Shown here piece by piece: positions 1 to 8,432 of a DNA stretch of 44,755 bases; the first letter of the stretch is position 1; each line of letters starts with the position of its first letter. The notes beneath the pieces were generated by a model. It was not told where the DNA came from. It did no database searches and saw only the letters and a list, made by a program, of their open reading frames with translations. Source of the stretch: Candidatus Thalassarchaeaceae archaeon (GTDB taxonomy: Archaea; Thermoplasmatota; Poseidoniia; Poseidoniales; Thalassarchaeaceae); the NCBI GenBank assembly GCA_029250665.1, contig JAQXEV010000006.1, forward strand, positions 1 to 44,755, read 5' to 3'. The position numbers and the translations under genes are program-made.

Positions 1-1
1 A

Positions 2-1255
2 TCAGTCAGATCCATTTTGAGAACCCGTAAGGGGAAATCGCTCAGTTCCAATCCGTTCGAAGCGGCGGAATGAGGGCACTACGACACCCACAATAGTCGC
101 AGCGACCATTATCGAGACTGCGATTAGGAAGGTCGCTTGCAAACCGATTGTATCGATCATATATCCACCAAATAGAGGAGCGAATGGAATGAATAGGAAC
201 GAGCCAATCATGTCGATTGAATTGACCCGACCACGCAAACGTTGGTCGACACTATCACCGATTGTAGTATTCCAAATGACTCCTAGGACTCCTCCCATCA
301 GGCCCTGGAATATTGCGATAATCATGATAGCACCGAACCACGGTACGAAGACATAGAGGATGTCCAACCAAGCAGCAATTCCCACAACGACATAGAAAAT
401 CATCCCACGCTTCTCCTTTGAAATCGGATTCGATCCAGCCCAGAGTGCACCTAACGACGCACCGATTGGCATCATCGCACCCCAAACTCCGTAGTGAATC
501 GCATTCCAATCATTCACCTGCACAATGAATGGAATTCCTATGTCGATAACGGCTCCACCTACGTGGAAAACCATGAAGGCGATGATGCCGATGAAAAGCC
601 ACGGTTGGCTGATGACGAAAGCCATCGCCTCCCCCATCTCAGTTCGAAAGTCACCTTCTTCCTCCTCACCTCTCTGAATCGGGACCTCCTTCATACCGAA
701 GAGAACCCAAGCGCTGATGAGGAAGGAGATTAGGTCGAGGAGGAGTGCGACATGCATCGTCGAATATCGAATTACAACTCCACCGATTAGTCCACCCACA
801 GACCAAGCAGCAGTTCGCAAGGCATTGTGTAATCCGGTGGCCGAGGAAAGCATCTCCTCCTCGACAAGATCAGGAACCAAGGCCTGGATTGCCGGCATCG
901 AGAAGGCCGAAGACGCACCCATCATGAATGCAGCAAAAATCATCACATTGACGAGGTCAAATCCTGCCATGAGTAGGAGGATGAATAGTGCAGCCAAGAC
1001 GGCTTGAACGATATCCATCGCTAGCGCTACGGTTCGGCGAGGTATCCTGTCGACTAGCATCCCGCCGATCATTATCAGCGGGAGATGGCCGAGGAAATAC
1101 GCTGTCATGATAGCCCCGAAGGCCTTCGGGCCGCCAAGCTCAGCAACCTTCCAACCGACCGAGGTCATGAAGGCAGCCCGCCCTATCTTCGACGCGGTAT
1201 CTCCCAATAGGAAAGCGCGAAGGTCGGGCACCCCCCAAGCCTCAGCTAAACCCAC
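2..1255 (-). CDS. MFS-family transporter (about 12 TM)
   Basis: 417-aa ORF; repeated hydrophobic helices; 'GGMLVDRIPRRTVALAMD' resembles the MFS loop 2-3 motif. Confidence 0.85.
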   Translation of the reverse strand: MGLAEAWGVPDLRAFLLGDTASKIGRAAFMTSVGWKVAELGGPKAFGAIMTAYFLGHLPLIMIGGMLVDRIPRRTVALAMDIVQAVLAALFILLLMAGFDLVNVMIFAAFMMGASSAFSMPAIQALVPDLVEEEMLSSATGLHNALRTAAWSVGGLIGGVVIRYSTMHVALLLDLISFLISAWVLFGMKEVPIQRGEEEEGDFRTEMGEAMAFVISQPWLFIGIIAFMVFHVGGAVIDIGIPFIVQVNDWNAIHYGVWGAMMPIGASLGALWAGSNPISKEKRGMIFYVVVGIAAWLDILYVFVPWFGAIMIIAIFQGLMGGVLGVIWNTTIGDSVDQRLRGRVNSIDMIGSFLFIPFAPLFGGYMIDTIGLQATFLIAVSIMVAATIVGVVVPSFRRFERIGTERFPLTGSQNGSD

Positions 1256-1474
1256 ATCCTGCGGCCGTTAGAGGGGCTTTTCAATTTACTCGGATTGGAG
1301 TTCTTTCACAGGTGTGAGAAAGAAGTCTGAGCGATTGACGAATCAATCTGCAATTTCAATTAATTAAATAGTTCAAATGAACAATAATTTGAATAATAAC
1401 TGAACGTTTGACGATTAAACATTGAAATTATAGGGATTACACACACTTTTCACGCATTTCAGTGTGCGTTTGCA

Positions 1475-1493
1475 CCAATGATTATATCATTGG
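1475..1493. promoter_or_regulatory. Inverted repeat CCAATGA-TTATA-TCATTGG overlapping a TATA-like element upstream of the glutamate synthase operon
   Basis: Perfect 7-bp arms around a TTATA core, about 34 bp before the start at 1527. Confidence 0.55.
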
Positions 1494-1526
1494 CGTTACG
1501 GTACCGTCGATATTGGAGTAAGCAAC

Positions 1527-3035
1527 ATGCTTGAGTCGACTACAGAGGGCGCGGAATTAGCCGCATCAGGTGCTTTGACGCTGGACAGATTCGGAGCCGA
1601 ATCCGCACGAATTGGAAGAGAACTTGCAGACCAATATCATCGCTATCATATCGAGACAGAAGATGTCGACGATGTAGATCCGCTACCGCATAGATTCCTC
1701 GTCGAAGTCGGCAAATTCGGATTGGCCAAGTTCATCGTCTCAGAGGTATTACATTACGGACTAAATCCTGAGGTCATCCTTTCTCGACCTTGTACATATG
1801 GAGTATTCTCTGGTCCAGTCGGTGGCTTTGTTCCTCGACCAAAACTATGCGTCGGTTGCCTTCGCTGCACCGTTCAACATCCGGATTTCGTCAAGGTGCT
1901 ACCGAATCCCAAGAGGGTTGCTCTCGGAGATTCGTACACCACTCACGGACATATTGCAGCTATTGATGAAGAATCGAAGAAGGGCTTGGTGCCTGTCCGT
2001 GGACAAGGTTACCGCGGCCGATTCGGTGGACCTGGGTTCGATGGTATGCTGACGGATATGTCTGAGATTGTCCGCCCAAGCAGAGATGGAATTCACGGCC
2101 GCGAACTCATCGGCACATCCGTCGATATTGGTACCAAACCGATGCACCTCTCATTTGATGAGGACGGAAATTTGCAAGGTAAGGCTCCGAACATGTTCAC
2201 TATTCAGGTGCCATTCGTATTCGATGTTCCACCTGGAGATTTGGGGACAGCCAAGTTGGCAAAGGTACTCGATTCAACCAGCAAGAGAATCGATACTTTG
2301 GCTTGCATGAAAGCAGCAGACGTAATTGAGATGGGAATGGATTCTCCGAACATCGTCCCAGTGATTCCAAAGGAAACACCGGAGATGGTAGAGATGTTCC
2401 CAGCCGCACGACTCATCGAACTCGATGGCTGGGACAAGGATTCGCTGGACGCGGCGAGGTTGGCAACAGACGCTCTGATTGGAGTTCGAATCTGTTTCAC
2501 AGAAGGTTGGCAAGATCGTATGATGAAGGCAGTCAACAACCGCGTAGACGTCGTTCATCTCAACGCAGACCTACATGGCCGCGGTTTCGACGACGGCCGA
2601 TTCATCTCTGATTTACTCAAGGAAGCCCACATGCTCCTAATCGAGAAGGGCTGCCGAGATATGGTGACTCTAATCGGTGCGGGCGGACTCGTCAGCGCCG
2701 ACCACTTACCAAAGGCAATAATCAGTGGACTCGACGCAGTCGCACTCGACCTTCCAGTCCTATTCGCACTGCAAGGTCGCTCGCATGGGTCTCTAGTCGA
2801 TCGCGAGCAAGTACGAGGAACCCTCCCGAAGAAGATGACGCAGGAATGGGCCGAACAGCGGCTCACCAATCTGTGCGCTTCATGGCGTGACCAGCTGCTC
2901 GAAATCCTCGGAGCGATGGGAATCCGTGAGGCGCGCCGACTCCGCGGAGAATTCGGCCGCTCAATGATAGTGAGCCATCTCGAGGACGAAGCCTTCGAAG
3001 GGATTGAGGGATATGTTAGTGGAGGTGCTATCTGA
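1527..3035 (+). CDS. Glutamate synthase FMN-binding-domain paralog A (CxxCxxC-containing)
   Basis: 502 aa; 'LCVGCLRC' cluster motif; 'GGLVSADHLPKAIISGLDAVALD' resembles the GltS FMN/TIM-barrel C-terminus; in an operon with the next two genes. Confidence 0.75.
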   Translation: MLESTTEGAELAASGALTLDRFGAESARIGRELADQYHRYHIETEDVDDVDPLPHRFLVEVGKFGLAKFIVSEVLHYGLNPEVILSRPCTYGVFSGPVGGFVPRPKLCVGCLRCTVQHPDFVKVLPNPKRVALGDSYTTHGHIAAIDEESKKGLVPVRGQGYRGRFGGPGFDGMLTDMSEIVRPSRDGIHGRELIGTSVDIGTKPMHLSFDEDGNLQGKAPNMFTIQVPFVFDVPPGDLGTAKLAKVLDSTSKRIDTLACMKAADVIEMGMDSPNIVPVIPKETPEMVEMFPAARLIELDGWDKDSLDAARLATDALIGVRICFTEGWQDRMMKAVNNRVDVVHLNADLHGRGFDDGRFISDLLKEAHMLLIEKGCRDMVTLIGAGGLVSADHLPKAIISGLDAVALDLPVLFALQGRSHGSLVDREQVRGTLPKKMTQEWAEQRLTNLCASWRDQLLEILGAMGIREARRLRGEFGRSMIVSHLEDEAFEGIEGYVSGGAI

Positions 3036-4435
3036 TGTCAATTATACAGGAATTCAAGGATGCATACAAGGGCAAGGTGCAATTGCCGAGCGAAGAATTA
3101 CTTACCAAAACGACCGGTCTGATGCAGGACGGAATGCGCGCTCGAGCGATGGGCGATTACATCTCACCAGAGGCTCTTGGTGACGCACGCTGGACTGACG
3201 AGTTGATTCTCTCAACTTGGTATATGGCTGAAACTGGTGAAATTCCTGAGGGGCTCAATTACAAAACCGGAAAATCTGACGGCGGCTTCGACAGATTGGA
3301 TTTCAAGTTCTTACCTGAAAGCGATTGGCTCGAGCACTCGGATTCGATTACAACCAAGCTAGATCTAAATCGTCGTGGCGATGCCAAGAACAAGCTGACA
3401 ACTGACATTCCATGGTATGGTGGCGGTATGTCGTATGGTTCGGTATCGGTCAATGTGATGATGTCGCGCGCCCGCAACGCGGCGCGCTGGAATTCATTCA
3501 TGTCAACCGGTGAAGGTGGTTATCCACCGCAATTGATGGAATGCAAGGAGAACGTCATCACTCAGGTTGCAACCGGTTATTTCGGCGTCGAGGAAGAGAC
3601 GATTCAGGCGGCGCCGATTGTCGAATTCAAGTACGCACAGGGCGCGAAACCTGGACTCGGGGGTCATTTGCTTGCAGCAAAGGCTGGCGAAGAGGTTGCG
3701 AAGTTGCGGGGAAGCGTTCCTTTCGTCAGTCTATTCAGCCCATTCCCATTCCATTCGACTTACTCGGTCGAGGACCATTCGAAGCATCTCGATTGGATCG
3801 AGACCGTCAATCCAACTGCTCTGCTTTCGGTCAAGGTGAGTACCCCTCACGATGTCGACATGGTCGCAGTCGGTTCTTTCTACGCCGGTGCGCACATCAT
3901 CCATCTCGATGGTTCCTATGGCGGCACCGGAGCAGCACCTGAAATCGCCAAGAAGAATATCGCTATGCCAATTGAATTGGCGATTCCGAAGGTGCACAAA
4001 TTCCTCCAAGCCGAGGGTGTGCGTGACCGTGTCACGCTCATCGCCAGTGGCGGAGTCCGCACGGCCGACGATATTGCCAAGGCAATCGCACTCGGCGCCG
4101 ATGGCTGTGTCCTCGGTACCACCGATCTTGTCGGTTTAGGCTGCACCCGCTGCTCAAATTGTGAGGGCGGACCATCCGGTCGTGGCTGTCCATGGGGCTT
4201 GACCACGACCGATATCGAGTTGCAGGAATGGGTGCAGCCGGATTGGGCTGCCGAGCGACTCAACAATCTCTACACTGCAATGCAGTACCGGCTGCGCGAC
4301 ATCCTTCGGCAACTCGGACTATCAGATGTCTCAGAATTACGCGGCCGCACTGATCTCCTTCGATACATGGGTAAGGACGAGGCTGCCAGGGCGGCAGGCA
4401 GAGCCGCGGGCATCGGATTGGAGGAGATCGAATGA
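3035..4435 (+). CDS. gltB: Glutamate synthase large-subunit FMN/Fe-S catalytic domain (paralog B)
   Basis: 466 aa; 'GGMSYGSVSVNVMMSRARNAARWNSFMSTGEGGYPPQL', 'GGVRTADDIAKAIALGADGCVLGT', Cys motif 'GCTRCSNCEGGPSGRGCPWG'. Confidence 0.88.
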   Translation: MSIIQEFKDAYKGKVQLPSEELLTKTTGLMQDGMRARAMGDYISPEALGDARWTDELILSTWYMAETGEIPEGLNYKTGKSDGGFDRLDFKFLPESDWLEHSDSITTKLDLNRRGDAKNKLTTDIPWYGGGMSYGSVSVNVMMSRARNAARWNSFMSTGEGGYPPQLMECKENVITQVATGYFGVEEETIQAAPIVEFKYAQGAKPGLGGHLLAAKAGEEVAKLRGSVPFVSLFSPFPFHSTYSVEDHSKHLDWIETVNPTALLSVKVSTPHDVDMVAVGSFYAGAHIIHLDGSYGGTGAAPEIAKKNIAMPIELAIPKVHKFLQAEGVRDRVTLIASGGVRTADDIAKAIALGADGCVLGTTDLVGLGCTRCSNCEGGPSGRGCPWGLTTTDIELQEWVQPDWAAERLNNLYTAMQYRLRDILRQLGLSDVSELRGRTDLLRYMGKDEAARAAGRAAGIGLEEIE

Positions 4436-7002
4436 TCGACCCGAACACCTTCATCGATGCGCGACGCGCAATGACTGCATCCCATCCCAAGTTTGAGCGG
4501 CGCGATGAAGACGCAGCCGAAGGCGGCTGTGGAGTGGTCGGCCTCGCCTGCGAAATACCAGTTGCTGGACGCCACTTATTCGACTCACTCGAACAGATGC
4601 GTAACCGAGGTAACGGCAAGGGCGGCGGAGTCGCTATGGTCGGCCTCAATCCAGACCAATTCGGCACCGACCGCGAAACCCTTGCTTCGACCTACCTCTA
4701 CGCGGTCGCCTACCTCAACAACGAGGTGCGATCCGGAGTTGAAGCACTCATCACAGAAGCCTACAATCTCCATCACACGCACGAGATGCCTACCCTCCCA
4801 ACTTGGCAACAAGACCTGCCAGCACTCGAGGTCCAACCTCCATCTGTAGTCTGCTACTTTGTCACACCGAGGGCTGACAAAGTCGACGAATTCATCGAAA
4901 ACCAACTCTCGGCAGTTGTCGACGCGGCTGACCGAGCCGCGGTCGAAGAGGAATACACCTTCCACATCACTCATTCACTGAACGTCGAATTCTACGCCAA
5001 AGACGGGCGAACTGACGCATTTGTTTTGAGCCACGGCCGAGACATTTTGATTTTGAAAATCGTTGGATATGCAGAGGATGTCATCCGCTACTACCGTCTC
5101 GACGATATGACTGCACACGTCTGGATAGGCCACCACCGCTACCCTACGCGCGGCAGAGTCACGCACCCTGGTGGGGCACACCCCTTTGGTCAGGGAATCG
5201 ATTGCGCGCTTGTTCACAACGGAGATTTCTCGAATTATGTATCGGTGAAAGATTACCTCGGTCAGAGAGGGATGGAACCACTTTTCTTCACCGATACCGA
5301 GGTCGCTGCGTTGGCTTTCGATCTACATCGCCGGGTCTATGGATACACGCTTGAACATGTGATTGAGAGCTTGGCACCGACCAGCGAACTCGACTTTATC
5401 ATGCTGCCAAAGGAGAAGCAAGTGGTTTACGAGGCGATTCAGAAGACGCATATCCACGGTTCGCCCGATGGTCCATGGTTCTTCATCATCGCACAATCCG
5501 ATGGTCCCACTCATCGATTGCTTGGGATTACTGACACATCGATGCTGCGCCCGCAGGTTTTCGCTTACCAGCGCGGCGATGTTGGAATAGCATTCTGTGG
5601 TTCCGAGAAGCAGGTTATCGATGCAGTTCTCGACTCGCTCGCCTCCGAGGATACTCGATTTTGGCGGCGCGCAGATGAATATTGGAATGCGCGCGGTGGG
5701 TCATATACCGATGGCGGCGCATTCATGTTCGATGTTACGCCGAACGCTGACGGAAGCAAGACGTTGGAGATGCGTGACAAGTTCGGCGCAATTGTCAACA
5801 CTACTCCAGAGGGTGATTACAAACTCATGCCAGCTGGCGAGTATGCATTCACTCTCGATACTCCTAGGGCCACTTTCGATGGGCTGGTTGCAGGACTTCC
5901 ATCGATGGATTGGTCTGAGGCTCGAGCCTGTCTAGAAGCAATCGAGAACGCATCTGGAGACAAGGGTCGAACTTGGGTTTGGGATACTCTGACTCTACTA
6001 CTCGACCGCCGCTACAATTGTGGCAGCCTACGCGAATCGGTCTGGAAGGACCTCGTCGAGGCTGCCTTGATTCGCACGGTGGCATCTTCCGCAGCCTATC
6101 CGTGCGATGCATACAATGGACAGAAAACGCTCGGCCACAGGCCTGAGCCAGCGAGCGTATCACAAGCGATTGTTGTCGACGCTCGCCCATATCCAATCGA
6201 AGGAATCGAATCGCTAGCCCTAGAACTCGTGGCTCTTCACCGAATGGGCTGGAAGCGATTCGTCGTCATCAATTGCCAAGGTCACCGATTCATTGGAAAC
6301 GGTTTCGGCCCAGCTACAAGCGATGTGCGAATCGACGTTTTGGGCGCGGCAGGAGATTATCTCGGAAGCGGCAACGATGGTATGACAATCCACATGCATG
6401 GCAATGGACAGGACCAAATCGCTCAGATTCACAAGTCTGGCGAGTTGGTCATTCACGGTGATGTCGGTCAGTGCTACGGCTACGGGTCGAAGGGCGGAGA
6501 GATGTTTGTTCTCGGTAATGCTGCGGGTCGTCCAATGATCAATTCTGTGGGCGGACCACGTTTGGTAATCAACGGCACTGCGCTGGATTACTTGGCTGAA
6601 TCATTCATGGCTGGAGATCCGCTTGACGGCGGTGGCTTCGTCATCATCAACGGCCTGAAGTTTGGAGTCGATGGAAGCATGAGCGCTCTCGAGACTCCGT
6701 ATCCTGGCAGCAATTTGTTTTCGTTGTCTAGTGGCGGGGCGATTTATGTTCGTGACCCGCACGATAGGTTGTCTGCTTCGCAATTGAACGGTGGCGAATT
6801 CACCGAGCTGACCGAGGCTGATTGGGAGGTTATTGAGCCACTATTGCTGCGCAATGAGGAACACTTCGATATTCCACTAGAGCGGTTGTTGACGGTCGGT
6901 GGCAAGCGCCGCAGTCCATACAATGTCTATCGCAAGATTTCCCCTGTGAAGTCGAAGACCTTGCACGCTGAGGCGGCTTGGGTCGGGCATCATGACGATT
7001 GA
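4432..7002 (+). CDS. Glutamate synthase class-II glutamine amidotransferase domain fused to GXGXG domain
   Basis: 856 aa; N-terminal 'GGCGVVGLA' (candidate Ntn Cys after about 32-aa propeptide), 'HHRYPTRGRVTHPGGAHPF...HNGDFSNY' GATase II motifs; C-terminal 'GNDGMTIHMHGNGQDQIAQ...GDVGQCYGYGSKGGEMFVLGNAAGR' GXGXG-type repeats. Confidence 0.88.
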   Translation: MIDPNTFIDARRAMTASHPKFERRDEDAAEGGCGVVGLACEIPVAGRHLFDSLEQMRNRGNGKGGGVAMVGLNPDQFGTDRETLASTYLYAVAYLNNEVRSGVEALITEAYNLHHTHEMPTLPTWQQDLPALEVQPPSVVCYFVTPRADKVDEFIENQLSAVVDAADRAAVEEEYTFHITHSLNVEFYAKDGRTDAFVLSHGRDILILKIVGYAEDVIRYYRLDDMTAHVWIGHHRYPTRGRVTHPGGAHPFGQGIDCALVHNGDFSNYVSVKDYLGQRGMEPLFFTDTEVAALAFDLHRRVYGYTLEHVIESLAPTSELDFIMLPKEKQVVYEAIQKTHIHGSPDGPWFFIIAQSDGPTHRLLGITDTSMLRPQVFAYQRGDVGIAFCGSEKQVIDAVLDSLASEDTRFWRRADEYWNARGGSYTDGGAFMFDVTPNADGSKTLEMRDKFGAIVNTTPEGDYKLMPAGEYAFTLDTPRATFDGLVAGLPSMDWSEARACLEAIENASGDKGRTWVWDTLTLLLDRRYNCGSLRESVWKDLVEAALIRTVASSAAYPCDAYNGQKTLGHRPEPASVSQAIVVDARPYPIEGIESLALELVALHRMGWKRFVVINCQGHRFIGNGFGPATSDVRIDVLGAAGDYLGSGNDGMTIHMHGNGQDQIAQIHKSGELVIHGDVGQCYGYGSKGGEMFVLGNAAGRPMINSVGGPRLVINGTALDYLAESFMAGDPLDGGGFVIINGLKFGVDGSMSALETPYPGSNLFSLSSGGAIYVRDPHDRLSASQLNGGEFTELTEADWEVIEPLLLRNEEHFDIPLERLLTVGGKRRSPYNVYRKISPVKSKTLHAEAAWVGHHDD

Positions 7003-7013
7003 TTGGTGCTGGC

Positions 7014-7976
7014 TCAAGCAAATTTCTTGGCGATGCTAACAACCTCGTCAGCACAACCCCAAGACAGAGTTACTCCCGCTCCACCATGTCCGTAATTGTG
7101 GATTACAGGGATTCCGTTGTCGAGTATTTCAGATTCTAGGCGCACCTCGCTGCGCGAGGGGCGAAGACCGACGGCTTCTGCGACGATTTTGCTTCGGTCG
7201 AGTTCTGGCCAGACCGCTTCGCACTTGGTGAGAATCTCTTCGCGGTCGGCCTCACGAATTTCCAAATTCCAATCATCGACTTGTGCGGTACCGCCGAGCA
7301 CCGTGCAGTCGCGACGCGCTATGGTGTAGGTCAGTGTCTCAGGCTGTTGGTCGAAGCGACCGTAACCAGGGTCTTGCTCGATGTAAATGACCTGTCCACG
7401 AACAGGGTGTAATTCGGAATCGTCGCACAATTCACGCGCACCGATTCCGCTGCAATTTACTACGAGGTCGGCCTTAATCTCACTAAGGTCGCCGACCTCA
7501 CCGCTCTCAACAATTCCACCAAGTTCGCGTGTACGTGTGATCAGCCATGGCATGTAATACGGCATTTCGATGATTGGCGATTCAAATTCCCAACCGAAGA
7601 CCCAAGGCTTCGGAATCTCATCGGAGTCAAGCACACGGAAATGCGTGATATCTTCTCTCCAACCAGGCAACTCGACCCGCTCGCGCAGATATTCACGCCC
7701 TTTTCTCATGGTAATCCCTGCAGATAATTCTCCCTTGCCCAAACGCAACAATTCTGCATAGGTCTCGGCTCCCCACCGATCTGTCTTTTCCACCGGATGA
7801 GCAAGGAAAGGATACCAAAGTGCGGCAGCACGGTCTGAGACCAAATTAGGAGAGAACTCGCGTGCGATTATGCGGACTGAATGACCGTCCTCAAGCAAGC
7901 GAATCGCGCAAGAAAGTCCCGACACACCCGCGCCAACAACAACACAATCCACTCGCGAGCGTAGTCGAACAACCAC
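7014..7976 (-). CDS. FAD-dependent D-amino-acid oxidase family protein (DAAO/DASPO-like)
   Basis: 320 aa; N-terminal Rossmann 'VDCVVVGAGVSGLSCAIRLLEDGHSVRIIA'; C-terminal 'GLRPSRSEVRLE...VIHNYGHGGAGVTLSWGCA' matches the DAAO signature. Confidence 0.85.
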   Translation of the reverse strand: MVVRLRSRVDCVVVGAGVSGLSCAIRLLEDGHSVRIIAREFSPNLVSDRAAALWYPFLAHPVEKTDRWGAETYAELLRLGKGELSAGITMRKGREYLRERVELPGWREDITHFRVLDSDEIPKPWVFGWEFESPIIEMPYYMPWLITRTRELGGIVESGEVGDLSEIKADLVVNCSGIGARELCDDSELHPVRGQVIYIEQDPGYGRFDQQPETLTYTIARRDCTVLGGTAQVDDWNLEIREADREEILTKCEAVWPELDRSKIVAEAVGLRPSRSEVRLESEILDNGIPVIHNYGHGGAGVTLSWGCADEVVSIAKKFA

Positions 7977-8092
7977 TTCACCTCAACGGTGCTCTGGCTT
8001 CACTCCGCTACCCAGGAGTTTTCCCTTGAACAGTTCACTTCAGAGATGTGGTCTTTGTCTAAGCGTGCAGAAGTATCTTGAGGGAGCCCGCG

Positions 8093-8311
8093 ATGTCGTA
8101 TCGGGTCACGCACATGCCGAAGGTGAGGAAGCCGAAGAGTGGTTGGTTTATTCCACGCAAGAAAAAGCGTCGGGCTGGCCCTCGAGTCAAACCTAGTGAG
8201 AAGGGCCTACCTCCCTGCCCGGCTTGCGGAGAATGGAGTATGCAGAAGGACAAAAATCGCGTCGAACTCTTCTGTGGAGCCTGTGGTGCTATCTTAGGAA
8301 ATACCAGTTAA
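8093..8311 (+). CDS. Small basic zinc-ribbon protein
   Basis: C-terminal CPxC...CGAC pairs; basic middle region; start uncertain (8078 or 8093). Confidence 0.5.
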   Translation: MSYRVTHMPKVRKPKSGWFIPRKKKRRAGPRVKPSEKGLPPCPACGEWSMQKDKNRVELFCGACGAILGNTS

Positions 8312-8432
8312 GACGTGCTGAACCCTATATGGGTCGGCGTTCACGGAGTATCGTCGCTGTGATGAGGAACCGCACCGGATGCCTTGGGCGTCGCGAGTGA
8401 TGGGCGATCTGAGCGGCACTACGGTGATTCTG

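Noticed and set aside
2204-2869. Antisense ORFs within the glutamate synthase genes (and similar shadow ORFs across the r-protein cluster)
   Set aside because: Arg/Ser/Cys-rich translations typical of shadow frames opposite strongly coding genes.
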